The notes beneath the pieces were generated by a model that was given only the letters and a program-made list of their open reading frames with translations, had not been told where the DNA came from and did not search any database. From Simiduia sp. 21SJ11W-1 (GTDB lineage Bacteria > Pseudomonadota > Gammaproteobacteria > Pseudomonadales > Cellvibrionaceae): 64,000 nt of DNA. This document shows, piece after piece, positions 33,543 through 45,509 of the stretch. The position numbers were made by a program, and so were the translations under genes. The stretch lies in assembly GCF_024138675.1 (NCBI RefSeq), contig NZ_CP090959.1, forward strand, positions 682,001 to 746,000, given 5' to 3'. Each line of letters starts with the position of its first letter. The first letter of the stretch is position 1.

Positions 33543-35738
33543 TCAATGGGCTTCTTGTGGGTCGACATCAATGGCCCAGCGCACCCGCCGGCTGAGTGCC
33601 AGCGCTTCCAGGCGCTCAATCCATGGGGGTAAAAACTGCTGCAGCTGCGCGCGCGAGTGGGCCTGAAGCTGCAGCAGGAAGCGGAACCTGTCTTGGCGCT
33701 TTTCCATGGCGGCCGGCAGTGGGCCCAGGTAGCGAAATTGCGGGCTGGGTGGCAGCAGTTGTTCGGCTTGCTGGCGGGCTTGTTGTAAAAATTGCTGGGC
33801 GTTGTCGGCGCGTTTGGATTCCGCGCGCAATAGCACCATAAAGCTGAATGGCGGCAATTCTGCAAGCCTGCGCTCGCGCAGCAGTTGCGCGGCCAGGCCG
33901 TGGTAGCCCTTGGCCAGCAATAGCTGCAGGTAGGGGTGTTCTACGTGGTGGCTTTGCAGCAATACGCGCCCTTGCAAATCTTCACGCCCCGCGCGCCCGG
34001 CCACTTGCACAATCAGTTGGGCCATTTTCTCCGTTGCCCGAAAGTCGGGCGAAAACAGCCCGCCGTCGGCATCGAGAATAATCACCGTTGATACCCGGGG
34101 AAAGTGGTGGCCCTTGGCCAGCATTTGGGTGCCCACCAGCACGCAGGGCTCGCCTGTGTTGATTTGATCGAGCATGGCGTTGAGTTGCTTTTGCGAGCGG
34201 GTGGAATCGCGGTCGATACGTAGCACCGGGGTGTTGGGCACCAATTGGTTCAACAGCGCCTCGGTGCGCTCTGTGCCTGCGCCGATTTGTTGCAGCTCCG
34301 AGCCTTTGCAATCCGGGCACTGGTTGGGCACCCGGCGCTGGTGGTCGCAGTGATGGCAATGCAGGTGGTAGGGGTGATGGTGCAGCGTCATGCGCGCATC
34401 GCAGCGTGGGCACTTGGCCTGCCAGCCGCAAAAGTGGCACATCAGCAATGGGGCAAAACCGCGCCGGTTGATAAATACCAGCGCCTGCTCGCCCCGGCGC
34501 AGTGCGGCCTTCAACTGCTGAATGCTCTCGCCCGCCAGCCCCTCTTGCAAGGCTTGGTTGCGTATGTCTACAGGCTCAAGGCGCGCCAGCTGGTTGCTGG
34601 CGGCTTGTTTTCTAAGGCGCAGGTGTTGGTAGCGCCCGGCGCTGACGTTGGCCAGGCTTTCCAGCGAGGGCGTGGCGCTGCCCAATACCAGAGGAATTTG
34701 CAGTTGGTGGGCGCGAAACACGGCGAGATCCCGGGCCGAATACCGAAAGCCTTCCTGTTGCTTGTAGGAGGTGTCGTGTTCTTCGTCGACGATGATAATG
34801 CCCGGGTGTTTGAGCGGCGCAAACACCGCCGAGCGGGTGCCAATCACGATGCGATCAAGCCCTGCCCGTGCCCGCAGCCAGGCCTGTTGGCGCCCGCCAT
34901 CTGCCACGCCTGAGTGCATAAGCCCCACGGGCACCTTGAAGCGTCGCGCAAAGCGGGCCACGGTTTGCGGGGTGAGGCCAATTTCCGGCACCAGCACCAG
35001 TGCCTGACGCCCGGCTGCCAGTTGCTGGGCAATGGCCTGCAAATACACCTCGGTCTTACCGCTGCCGGTCACGCCATCGAGCAGGCTCACTTGATAGCCC
35101 GTGGTGTTAATCGCTTGCAGCGCCGCGCTTTGCTCGGGGTTCAGGGCAAGCGCTGGTTCGCCCAGCGGGCAGTCGAAGGTTTGCGGCTCGGCAAGCTCTA
35201 TTGCTTGCACCAGCTGTTTATCGGCCAGGGCATTGAGCACACTTTTGCTGAAGCCTGCGGCTTGAATGTCGGCCGGGCTGCGGGTGCCCTGGCGCAACAG
35301 ATTCAACAATTGCGCCTGCTTTTTGGCTCCTTTGGGCGCGCCCTCGGGTAATCCCAGGCCCTCAACGGTTATTTGCCAGCGCACCTGGGCCGGCAGCGTG
35401 GCTGGCTCGCCGGCGCGCAAAGGGGCGGGCAGGGCGGCGCTGAATACCTCGCCTAAGGGGTATTGGTAGTAGCGCGCCGCCCAGCGTGCGAGCGCCAGCA
35501 GCTGCTCGTCGAACAGGGGGGTGTCGTCGAGGCTTGCCAGGGCGGCCTTGAGCTTGGCTTCGGCTTGGTCTGTTTGGCTCGTGCACTCCACCACCACGCC
35601 CACCAGCTGCTGGTTGCCAAAAGGCACAAGCAGGCGCTGGCCCGGCGCCGGCAGCGGGCCCCGGGCGGGGGGCAAATAGTCAAACAGGCGCCGTAACGGG
35701 CTAGGAACGGCGACGCGAAGCAGGGTGTGGCTGGGCAT
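33543..35738 (-). CDS. priA: Primosomal replication restart helicase PriA
   Basis: PriA reloads the replisome at repaired forks. The 731-residue protein has an N-terminal DNA-binding domain, Walker A 'DGVTGSGKTEVY', DEEH box 'VDEEHDTSYKQQEG', and the zinc module with eight cysteines from 'CHFCGWQAKCPRC' through 'CHHC' and 'CPDC'. The C-terminal 'ELPPFSFMVLLRAESK' is typical. It is divergent from rpmE. argS, which follows priA in Pseudomonas, is absent at this position. Confidence 0.96.
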   Translation of the reverse strand: MPSHTLLRVAVPSPLRRLFDYLPPARGPLPAPGQRLLVPFGNQQLVGVVVECTSQTDQAEAKLKAALASLDDTPLFDEQLLALARWAARYYQYPLGEVFSAALPAPLRAGEPATLPAQVRWQITVEGLGLPEGAPKGAKKQAQLLNLLRQGTRSPADIQAAGFSKSVLNALADKQLVQAIELAEPQTFDCPLGEPALALNPEQSAALQAINTTGYQVSLLDGVTGSGKTEVYLQAIAQQLAAGRQALVLVPEIGLTPQTVARFARRFKVPVGLMHSGVADGGRQQAWLRARAGLDRIVIGTRSAVFAPLKHPGIIIVDEEHDTSYKQQEGFRYSARDLAVFRAHQLQIPLVLGSATPSLESLANVSAGRYQHLRLRKQAASNQLARLEPVDIRNQALQEGLAGESIQQLKAALRRGEQALVFINRRGFAPLLMCHFCGWQAKCPRCDARMTLHHHPYHLHCHHCDHQRRVPNQCPDCKGSELQQIGAGTERTEALLNQLVPNTPVLRIDRDSTRSQKQLNAMLDQINTGEPCVLVGTQMLAKGHHFPRVSTVIILDADGGLFSPDFRATEKMAQLIVQVAGRAGREDLQGRVLLQSHHVEHPYLQLLLAKGYHGLAAQLLRERRLAELPPFSFMVLLRAESKRADNAQQFLQQARQQAEQLLPPSPQFRYLGPLPAAMEKRQDRFRFLLQLQAHSRAQLQQFLPPWIERLEALALSRRVRWAIDVDPQEAH

Positions 35739-35778
35739 GAGGGCAGGTCTGCCTGTTGAAAAATTACACAGTTAGCGC

Positions 35779-35806
35779 TTGTCTGGGAGATGAATTCTGG
35801 TAGTAT
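35779..35806 (+). promoter_or_regulatory. Sigma70-type promoter for rpmE
   Basis: TTGTCT (35779-35784) and TAGTAT (35801-35806) are separated by 16 bases, 87 bases upstream of the rpmE ATG. The leader between them and rpmE has no ORF. Confidence 0.55.
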
Positions 35807-35892
35807 GCGCGATCCTTCGAACCGCTAACATTAACCTTTGTGCGGTGCCCGGCACAAGATCGGGTGGCGGCACACAATGGGAAAGCTAAATC

Positions 35893-36108
35893 ATGAAAGC
35901 TGAAATTCATCCAAATTACACCGCCGTTGTTGCAAGCTGCAGCTGCGGTAACAAAATCGAGACTGCCTCTACTTTGGGTCAAGATTTCCACATCGATATC
36001 TGTTCTGAGTGCCACCCTTTCTATACTGGCAAGCAGAAAGTTGCCGACACCGGTGGCCGTATCGATCGTTTCAAAAAGCGTTTTGCCGGCCGTACCACAG
36101 CCAAGTAA
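35893..36108 (+). CDS. rpmE: 50S ribosomal protein L31 (zinc-binding form)
   Basis: L31 bridges the two ribosomal subunits. The 71-residue protein has the zinc-ligand cysteines in 'SCSCGN' and '[13 protein letters not shown]', marking the zinc-dependent paralogue that also serves as zinc store. It is followed by a strong terminator and is therefore a single-gene unit. Confidence 0.97.
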   Translation: MKAEIHPNYTAVVASCSCGNKIETASTLGQDFHIDICSECHPFYTGKQKVADTGGRIDRFKKRFAGRTTAK

Positions 36109-36127
36109 TTGGTTGCCGCAATCGCTC

Positions 36128-36157
36128 AAAAAAGCCGCACTTGTTGCGGCTTTTTTT
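36128..36157 (+). terminator. rpmE terminator
   Basis: AAAAAAGCCGC and GCGGCTTTTTTT pair over a 7-base loop, 20 bases after the rpmE stop. Confidence 0.9.
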
Positions 36158-36348
36158 ATGCCTGAAATTTGTCGCCCAGGCGAGCTGCTATAAATGCCTT
36201 CTATACTCGATATTGAACGGCTTGATGCAGCGCCCCGTGCGCCTTGAGGGGGGGTAGGCAACTCTGTATGCTTTTGGGCTAAAACAATAAATTGCATTGC
36301 AGCAAATACTAACAACAATCACAAAAACTACGGAAGGCGGTTGCATAC

Positions 36349-37656
<1,308 letters not shown>

Positions 37657-37674
37657 GCGCACCCGGCCATTCCT

Positions 37675-37713
37675 GAAAACGCCCCGTTCAGGTTCTGTCA
37701 ACGGGGCGTTTTC
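37675..37713. terminator. Bidirectional terminator between malic enzyme and mrcA
   Basis: GAAAACGCCCCGTT and AACGGGGCGTTTTC form a perfect 14-bp stem with an 11-base loop between two convergent genes. Confidence 0.92.
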
Positions 37714-37732
37714 ATGTTGGGCTGAGGCGTTG

Positions 37733-40375
37733 TTAGAAAAGCTCTTCGGGCAGTGTTTCGCTGTCGCTGTCGGCCGTGCCTTCGTCGGCCACTGATTGAA
37801 CCTCTGCCGGTGCCGTTTCTGCTTTGAATATCTCGAAAATGGCACCGCTGCTGCCTGGCTGTGCGCGCTTGCCGGTTTTGGTATCGATGCGCACGGTAAT
37901 AATGCCCTCTGGCTGGCGACGGTGGGTTTCCGGCACGCCGTTAAGCGCCTCGGCCATATAATCGATCCAAATTGGCAGTGCGGCAGAGCCGCCGTATTCA
38001 CTGCGCCCCAGGTTGAAATTTTGGTCAAAGCCAAGCCAGGCAGTGGCCACCAGCGAGTGGTTGTAGCCCGAGAACCAGGCATCGCGCGGGCCGTTAGTGG
38101 TGCCGGTTTTGCCGGCCAGGTCGTTGCGCCCAAGCGCCATGGCCTTGCGCCCGGTGCCCTTTTTAATCACATCGCGCAGCATGGAATCAATCAGAAAGGC
38201 ATCGCGCTCATCCAGAATCTGCTCGGCAAGGCGGACAGCGGGTTCGGTGTTGACGGTTTCTGGCTCTGTTTCGGTTTCTGCATTGGCTTCTGCCAGGAGG
38301 TCTGCCAAATTGCCGGCCTCGGGCTCGGCAGTTTCTGCGGAGGGCTCGCTTGCCTGGGCCTGGGCGAGCTGTTGGCGCTCCGGGCAGGTGTGGCAGGCGC
38401 GCAGCGGGTTTTCCTCGTAGAGAGAGAGGTCGTTGGCGTCGGTGATGCGCTTAACAAGATAGGGCTCTACGCGGTAGCCGCCGTTGGCGAATACCGCATA
38501 GCCTGTGGCAATTTGCAGTGGCGTCAAGGCGTGGCTGCCAAGTGCCAGCGATAAATCCCGCGGCAGTTTGCTGGTATCGAAACCAAAGCGATCGAGCTTG
38601 GCGATGGTATCGGCAATGCCCATGGAGCGCAAAATGCGGATAGACACCAAATTGCGCGATTGGTAAAGGGCCTGGCGCATGCGGGTTGGGCCCAGAAATT
38701 GGCCGCTGTCGTTTTCTGGCCGCCAGGTGCCTTCCAGGCTTGCGTCTTCAAATACGATAGGGGCATCGTTAATGAGGGTGGCAGGCGTAAAGCCGCTCTC
38801 TAGTGCTGCGGTATAGATAAACGGCTTGAAGCTGGAGCCCGGCTGGCGCTCGGCCTGAATGGCACGGTTAAAGTGGCTCTGGCGGAAATCGAAACCACCT
38901 ACCAATGACACAATGGCGCCGTCTTCGGGGTTTAAGGCAACAAAGGCGGCCTGTGCATTGGGCACTTGCGACAGCTGCCAGCTAGGGCCTACTGCCAGGC
39001 CTGCCTCAGCTTGCGGGGCCGCGCTGTTTTCGCTTGCCTCGGCGGCATCGGCATCGGCATCGGCATCGGCATCGGCATCGGCATCGGCATCGGCACTGGC
39101 CGCAGTAGCGATTGCGCGCAGGCGAATCAAATCGCCAACCGCCACAACATCGCTGGCATTCCTGGGTTCGCGCCCCACGCGGTTTTCATTAATAAAGCGT
39201 TGTGCGCTAGATAAACCCTGCTCCCAACCCAGGGTGTATTCGCTGCCATCGGCCAGCAGCAGTTGCGCGCTCTGCTCGGCCACCGTCAGCACCACAGCCG
39301 GCATCAGATTGCCGAGCCTGGGCGTGCGGGTGAGTTCGTCTAAATACCGCTGGAGTTGTGCCTCGGGGCTGCCCTCCACTTGGGGCAGTTGTTTTTCCGG
39401 CCCGCGGTAACCGTGGCGGCCGTCATAGGTCAGCAGCCCGTTGACCACGGCCTCTTGGGCTGTGGCCTGAAGCTCTGTATCAATGGTGGTGTATACCTTC
39501 AGCCCGTCGCTGTAGGCGTCTTCACCATAGAATTCCAGCACCTGTTGGCGTGCCATCTCGGCCACATAGGGGGAGCTTAAATCCAGTGCCAGTGCATGAA
39601 AGCGTGCGGTTAGCGGAGCGTTGATGGCCAGATCGTGCTCAGCTTGGGTGATTTTCCCAAGCTCCAGCATGCGCCCGATAATCCAATTGCGGCGAATGGT
39701 GGCCCGTGGCGGGTTGGCAATGGGGTTGTAGCGCGAAGGTGCCTTGGGCAAACCCGCAATCATGGCCAGTTGCGCGAGGTTAAGTTGGTCTATGCTCTTA
39801 CCGTAGTAGACCTGTGCGGCGGCTTCGATCCCGTAAGCGCGATTGCCCAGGTAGATTTTATTAACGTAAAGCTCAAGAATTTCTTGTTTTGTGAGTTCGT
39901 TCTCAATCTTTATGGCGAGCAGAATTTCATTGGCCTTTCGAAGGAACGTCTGATCGAAAGACAGGAAAAAATTGCGTGCCACCTGCATGGTGATGGTGCT
40001 TCCACCGCCTTGAATCTGGCCTGTTTGCAATATTTGTGAAGCTGCTCGCAAAAGTCCTTTAATGGAGACGCCGTGATGTTTGTAGAATTGGTCGTCCTCA
40101 GCCGCAAGTATGGCATCGATATAGGCTTGAGGTATCTGGTCGTATCGCACCGGGCTTCGGCGCTTCTCGCCAAACTCGCCAATCAGCTTGCCATTGGCCG
40201 AATAGACCCTAAGGGGCGTTTGAAACTTAACCTGTTTCAAAGACTCCACATCGGGCAGTTTGGGGCTCAGATAAAGGTAGAGACCACCGGCCGAAAGGGC
40301 GGTGGCGCTAAAACCCGCTAAAACGAACCAGCCCAGGAGTCGGAGTTTGCGGTACTTCTTGGATATTTTTTCCAT
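37733..40375 (-). CDS. mrcA: Bifunctional penicillin-binding protein 1A
   Basis: PBP1A polymerises and cross-links peptidoglycan. The preferred start is ATG 40375, giving 880 residues beginning MEKISKKYRKLR; the earlier ATG at 40417 lies inside a TATAAT promoter element. One membrane helix (about 13-37) precedes the glycosyltransferase domain (catalytic Glu93 in 'AAEDDQFY'), an OB-like domain, and the transpeptidase domain ('PGSSFKPFIY', 'YQSRN', 'AGKTGTTN'). Two unusual inserts stand out: an (Asp-Ala)n run in the OB-domain region and an acidic Glu/Ala/Thr-rich stretch before the end of the transpeptidase part. Confidence 0.95.
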   Translation of the reverse strand: MEKISKKYRKLRLLGWFVLAGFSATALSAGGLYLYLSPKLPDVESLKQVKFQTPLRVYSANGKLIGEFGEKRRSPVRYDQIPQAYIDAILAAEDDQFYKHHGVSIKGLLRAASQILQTGQIQGGGSTITMQVARNFFLSFDQTFLRKANEILLAIKIENELTKQEILELYVNKIYLGNRAYGIEAAAQVYYGKSIDQLNLAQLAMIAGLPKAPSRYNPIANPPRATIRRNWIIGRMLELGKITQAEHDLAINAPLTARFHALALDLSSPYVAEMARQQVLEFYGEDAYSDGLKVYTTIDTELQATAQEAVVNGLLTYDGRHGYRGPEKQLPQVEGSPEAQLQRYLDELTRTPRLGNLMPAVVLTVAEQSAQLLLADGSEYTLGWEQGLSSAQRFINENRVGREPRNASDVVAVGDLIRLRAIATAASADADADADADADADADAAEASENSAAPQAEAGLAVGPSWQLSQVPNAQAAFVALNPEDGAIVSLVGGFDFRQSHFNRAIQAERQPGSSFKPFIYTAALESGFTPATLINDAPIVFEDASLEGTWRPENDSGQFLGPTRMRQALYQSRNLVSIRILRSMGIADTIAKLDRFGFDTSKLPRDLSLALGSHALTPLQIATGYAVFANGGYRVEPYLVKRITDANDLSLYEENPLRACHTCPERQQLAQAQASEPSAETAEPEAGNLADLLAEANAETETEPETVNTEPAVRLAEQILDERDAFLIDSMLRDVIKKGTGRKAMALGRNDLAGKTGTTNGPRDAWFSGYNHSLVATAWLGFDQNFNLGRSEYGGSAALPIWIDYMAEALNGVPETHRRQPEGIITVRIDTKTGKRAQPGSSGAIFEIFKAETAPAEVQSVADEGTADSDSETLPEELF
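39045..39092 (-). repeat. In-frame hexanucleotide microsatellite within mrcA
   Basis: GCATCG is repeated eight times without interruption (39045-39092), encoding an alternating Asp-Ala run in PBP1A. A degenerate ninth unit (GCACTG) follows. Because the unit is six bases, copy-number change keeps the frame. Confidence 0.95.
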
Positions 40376-40415
40376 AGGAATTAGTAGCTTAGGGTATCCC
40401 GTCAATTTGGCGGCC

Positions 40416-40421
40416 ATTATA
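40416..40421 (-). promoter_or_regulatory. -10 element (TATAAT) of the mrcA promoter
   Basis: On the minus strand a perfect TATAAT lies 41 bases upstream of the preferred mrcA start, with no consensus -35 at 17 bases (TATGTA). It argues that transcription starts downstream of the in-frame ATG at 40417, so that codon is not used. Confidence 0.5.
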
Positions 40422-40456
40422 CGGGCTTTTACAGGCTTTACATATTGCCACTATTG

Positions 40457-40484
40457 TTGCAGGCTTAAGTTAAAGTGCTATAAC
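40457..40484 (+). promoter_or_regulatory. Sigma70-type promoter for pilMNOPQ
   Basis: TTGCAG (40457-40462) and TATAAC (40479-40484) are separated by 16 bases, 36 bases upstream of the pilM start. A short palindrome TAACTT-GCACG-TAAGTT follows (about 40486-40502), which could be an operator or leader hairpin. Confidence 0.55.
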
Positions 40485-40499
40485 ATAACTTGCACGTAA

Positions 40500-41590
<1,091 letters not shown>

Positions 41591-41591
<1 letters not shown>

Positions 41592-42157
41592 TGTCACGCA
41601 TTAACTTATTGCCATGGCGCGACCAACACCGCCAGGAAAAGAAACAGGAATACTTCACCATACTCGGTGGGGTATTTATTTTGGCAGCCTTGCTGGCGTA
41701 CCTCTGGGTATCCGCTGTGCAGGGCGCTATTGAGCATCAAAACGAACGCAACGCCCTGTTGCAGCGTGAAATTCAACTGCTTGAAAAGCAGGTGGCTGAA
41801 ATTCGCGAATTGCGTAAGCGCAAAGAGGAGTTACTTGCTCGCATGCGGGTTATTCAGGGCCTGCAGGGTACACGCCCGGTAATTGTGCGCTATTTCGATG
41901 AAATGGCGCGCGCCATACCCGATGGCGTGTTTCTGCTGGAGCTGCGTCGCACTGGCGATCGCATTGAGCTTAAAGGTATAGCGGAGTCAAATAATCGCGT
42001 GTCGTCGCTTATGCGCAATCTTGATGAATCCGAGTGGTTTGATGCGCCGAACCTCACCAGCGTGCAGGCAGCGCCTGATGAAGGTGAGCTGGCTAATGAA
42101 TTCAGTATGTCTGTTAAGGCAGCGGTACCGGGCTCTCATGAAGAGGAAGCGAAATAA
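41591..42157 (+). CDS. pilN: Type IV pilus alignment protein PilN
   Basis: PilN is an inner-membrane protein whose cytoplasmic N-terminal motif INLLPWR binds PilM. The 188-residue protein has this motif at residues 4-10, one membrane helix (about 26-47), a coiled coil and a periplasmic ferredoxin-like domain. Adjacent genes overlap by 1 base. Confidence 0.95.
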
Positions 42158-42768
42158 TGGCGCTCGCAGATACCTTAGAACAAATACAAAACTTTGATTT
42201 TAATGATGTAGATTGGGACAAAATCGGCGTTTGGCCTGCTTGGGTAAAAGCCTTTTTAGCCCTGTTGCTGGCTGTGGCCATTCTGGCGTTGACCTACTTT
42301 TTGTTTATAAAAGATCTGGAGGTTACCTACCAAAGCGTTGTGGCCAAAGAGGCGGATCTGCGTCGGTCGTTCGAGAGCAAGAGTGAGCAGGCAGCCAATC
42401 TGGAAGCCTATCGCCAGCAAATGGTTGAGCTGGATCAATCTCTGGGCGCGCTGGTTAAGCAATTGCCCAGTGATACCGAAGTGCCGGGCCTGTTGGAAGA
42501 TATCGATGAAAAAGGTGCATCCAGCGGCTTGGCAATCGGAAGGATTCAGCTGGAGCCCGAAGTTGCGGCTGAATTTTATATCGAGCTGCCTATTCAGATT
42601 GCGGTAAAAGGCAGCTACCACGATTTCGGTGCTTTTGTATCGGGTATTTCAAGTATGCCGCGTATTGTCACGCTGCATAACTACCACATCTTGCCAAGCA
42701 AGGAAGGCAACATGCTGGAAATGAACATCTCTGCGAAAACCTATCGCTATAAGTCGCAGGGGGAGTAA
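42157..42768 (+). CDS. pilO: Type IV pilus alignment protein PilO
   Basis: PilO pairs with PilN to form the periplasmic alignment scaffold. The 203-residue protein has a short cytoplasmic part, one membrane helix (about 29-51), a coiled coil (about 60-105) and a ferredoxin-like domain ('FYIELPIQIAVKGSYHDFGA'). Confidence 0.95.
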   Translation: MALADTLEQIQNFDFNDVDWDKIGVWPAWVKAFLALLLAVAILALTYFLFIKDLEVTYQSVVAKEADLRRSFESKSEQAANLEAYRQQMVELDQSLGALVKQLPSDTEVPGLLEDIDEKGASSGLAIGRIQLEPEVAAEFYIELPIQIAVKGSYHDFGAFVSGISSMPRIVTLHNYHILPSKEGNMLEMNISAKTYRYKSQGE

Positions 42769-42771
42769 CCA

Positions 42772-43299
42772 ATGAAATTTCGACTATTGATCTTGGTGTT
42801 TGTCTCCGCAGCTCTGGCGGGCTGTGGGTCAGGTGCTAGCGACAGTGATTTACGCGATTACATTCAGGACGTAAAAGCGCGTCCGGCGGGGCCTATTGAG
42901 CCAATCCCGGCCTTCAGGCCTTATGAAGCTTTTAATTATAGCGCCATGTTGATGCGCAGCCCCTTTGATCGCCCGGTTGTGGAGTTGCAGGCACTGCTTC
43001 GTAGTACCGGTAAGAAGATCCAGCCGGATTTAAACCGCGAGCGTGAGCACCTGGAAAATTACTCGGTAAGCGCGCTTGCGATGGTAGGTACAATTAAGAA
43101 AGACGGCGTGCTTTGGGCTTTGATTGCAGATGATCAGGGCGGTGTGCACCGGATACGTGAAGGAAACTACGTGGGCCGCAACCATGGCCAGGTAATTTCA
43201 ATTAGTCAGGCGCAAGTTGAGTTTGTAGAAATCATTTCTGACGGCCTAAAGGGCTGGGTAGAGCGGCCACGAAGCTTACGAATTGAGGATAAGGAATAG
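42772..43299 (+). CDS. pilP: Type IV pilus assembly lipoprotein PilP
   Basis: PilP links the PilN/O scaffold to the secretin PilQ. The 175-residue protein has a lipoprotein signal peptide with lipobox LAGC (Cys18), an extended linker and the C-terminal beta-sandwich ('LAMVGTIKKDGVLWALIADD'). Confidence 0.95.
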   Translation: MKFRLLILVFVSAALAGCGSGASDSDLRDYIQDVKARPAGPIEPIPAFRPYEAFNYSAMLMRSPFDRPVVELQALLRSTGKKIQPDLNREREHLENYSVSALAMVGTIKKDGVLWALIADDQGGVHRIREGNYVGRNHGQVISISQAQVEFVEIISDGLKGWVERPRSLRIEDKE

Positions 43300-43304
43300 C
43301 AGCC

Positions 43305-45509
43305 ATGAAAACTCCCATAAATATGTTAACCCACGTTGGCTGCAAGTTGGCTGCCTCTGCAGCCCTCGCATTTGCAGCGGTAACAGAAGCCGGCACTATT
43401 CAGGATATCTCCTTTGCCGAACTGCCCGGCCAGCGCTTTGAAGTGCACCTGAAGTTTGATGAGGCGCCGATACAACCTGATGGTTACACCATCGATAAGC
43501 CTGCGCGCATTGTGTTGGACTTTCCGGAAACCGATAGCGCATTGGCACAAAAAAAGTACGCGCTGTCTTTTGAAAACGCACAAGATGCCGCGGTGGTCTC
43601 TGCCGGAGGCCGCACACGCCTGATTTTATCGCTCGATGATTTGGCGCCCTACAACACTCGCTTAGACGGCAACACCTTTGTGTTGGAAGTAGGTGGCTCA
43701 AATGTGTCTGATTACCTGGCCAAGAGTTCCACCACCAAAACCTCGGCGCTCGCTGCCCAAACCAATTCTGCCAAGGCGAAAGCCGCGTCAAATAACAATA
43801 GCCGTGTACAAGTGGCTGATGTTGACTTCAAACGCAACGCACAAGGTGCCGGCGAGCTGATGTTTACGCTCTCTGACCCTCACTTGGAGGTGGATGTAGA
43901 TGAAACTTCAGGCGGTGTGCGGGTCACCTTTATTAACACCTTCCTTGAGCAGGATTTGCGTCGTCGTTTGGATGTCACTGACTTTGCAACACCTGTTACC
44001 CAAGTGAATATGGATTTTGACGGGCGCAATACCGTGGTTGATGTGGCCGCCCCTGGCCAGTTCGATTACATCGCATACCAAGCTGATAGCAGCTACGTAA
44101 TTAGCCTAAAGCCGCTCACTAAAAAGGAACTGGAAGAGAAAAATGCGCGCTTTGCCTTTGTGGGCGACAAGCTGAGCTTGAACTTCCAGGACATCGAGGT
44201 GCGCTCTGTGCTCCAGCTGATTGCAGACTTCACCGAATTAAACTTGGTGGCATCAGATACCGTTAGTGGCCGCATTACATTGCGTCTCGATAATGTGCCA
44301 TGGGATCAGGCGTTGGATCTGGTGCTTAAAACTAAAGGGCTCGATAAGCGTCAGATTGGTAACGTGCTGATGGTGGCGCCTGCTGCGGAAATTGCCGAGC
44401 GTGAGCGCCAGGAGCTTGAAACCAAGCGCCAGTTGGAAGAGCTTGCTCCGTTAAGAACCGAATACATCCGTGTTCGCTACGCGAATGCCAAAGAACTTTT
44501 TGAATTATTTAAAGGTAAGCGCGATTCTGGTAGTGGTAGGGATTTTCGTGGCGGCTCAAGTGGCGCAGACGACAGAAACTCAACCGGCTCACTACTCTCA
44601 GAGCGCGGCCGAGCCATTGTTGATGAGCGCACCAATTCAATTATCTTGACCGATACCGAAGAAAAAATTACCGAATTCAAAAAGGTAATTGCTGAGGTGG
44701 ATATACCAATCCGCCAGGTTCAAATTGAAGCGCGAATCGTTATTGCCAATACAAATTTCCGGGAAGAAATGGGGATTCGCTGGGGCGGCGTGGCGCTGCA
44801 CGGTACCGATAATGGTATGATTGGCGGTGTAACTGGTAATCAGCGGCAATTGGATAGTAATAACTTGGAGTATGGTTGGGAAACCGCGGACCGTAACAAG
44901 CCTGTGTTAAACCAAATTGAGTTGAGTAATGCCAATTTAGTGGATTTAGGGGTAGATAACCCGGCGGGTATGTTTACAGCTTTCCTGAATTCCAAGAGCT
45001 CTTTTTTAAGTTTGGAATTGTCGGCACTCGAAGATTCTGGCATTGCCGAGGTGGTATCGCAGCCTAAGGTGGTAACTGGCGATAAGCAAAAAGCCACTAT
45101 CATGTCCGGTACCGAGATTCCCTACCAGGAGGCTTCTGCCAGTGGCGCGACTACCACATCGTTCAAAGAAGCGGTCTTGAAACTGGATGTAACACCACAA
45201 ATTACGCCGGACAACCGCATTATCATGCAGTTGCTGGTGAGTAAAGACAGTGTGGGTCAGGTGACAAACGGCGTGCCTGCAATTGATGTAACGCAATTGG
45301 AAACCAAAGTGCTTGCGTCTGACGGTGAAACAGTTGTGCTTGGCGGTATTTTTGAAACAGAGCAGGTTAATGGTGTATCGAAGGTGCCATTTTTTGGTGA
45401 CATTCCTTACATCGGTCGGGCCTTCCGCAAGAACATCTCCCGTGAAGACAAAACCGAGCTACTCATTTTCATCACTCCTCGCATTATGGCGGACAACGTT
45501 ACTCAATGA
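43305..45509 (+). CDS. pilQ: Type IV pilus secretin PilQ
   Basis: PilQ is the outer-membrane pore through which the pilus emerges. The 734-residue protein has a signal peptide, two N-terminal AMIN domains that may bind peptidoglycan, N0/N1 domains (around 'LSLNFQDIEVRSVLQLIADF') and the secretin barrel with 'VSQPKVVTGDKQKATIMSG' and 'VLGGIFETEQ'. Its stop overlaps the aroK start (ATGA). Confidence 0.97.
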   Translation: MKTPINMLTHVGCKLAASAALAFAAVTEAGTIQDISFAELPGQRFEVHLKFDEAPIQPDGYTIDKPARIVLDFPETDSALAQKKYALSFENAQDAAVVSAGGRTRLILSLDDLAPYNTRLDGNTFVLEVGGSNVSDYLAKSSTTKTSALAAQTNSAKAKAASNNNSRVQVADVDFKRNAQGAGELMFTLSDPHLEVDVDETSGGVRVTFINTFLEQDLRRRLDVTDFATPVTQVNMDFDGRNTVVDVAAPGQFDYIAYQADSSYVISLKPLTKKELEEKNARFAFVGDKLSLNFQDIEVRSVLQLIADFTELNLVASDTVSGRITLRLDNVPWDQALDLVLKTKGLDKRQIGNVLMVAPAAEIAERERQELETKRQLEELAPLRTEYIRVRYANAKELFELFKGKRDSGSGRDFRGGSSGADDRNSTGSLLSERGRAIVDERTNSIILTDTEEKITEFKKVIAEVDIPIRQVQIEARIVIANTNFREEMGIRWGGVALHGTDNGMIGGVTGNQRQLDSNNLEYGWETADRNKPVLNQIELSNANLVDLGVDNPAGMFTAFLNSKSSFLSLELSALEDSGIAEVVSQPKVVTGDKQKATIMSGTEIPYQEASASGATTTSFKEAVLKLDVTPQITPDNRIIMQLLVSKDSVGQVTNGVPAIDVTQLETKVLASDGETVVLGGIFETEQVNGVSKVPFFGDIPYIGRAFRKNISREDKTELLIFITPRIMADNVTQ

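Noticed and set aside
39045-39098. CRISPR-like array
   Set aside because: It is a six-base microsatellite within a coding gene, without spacers.
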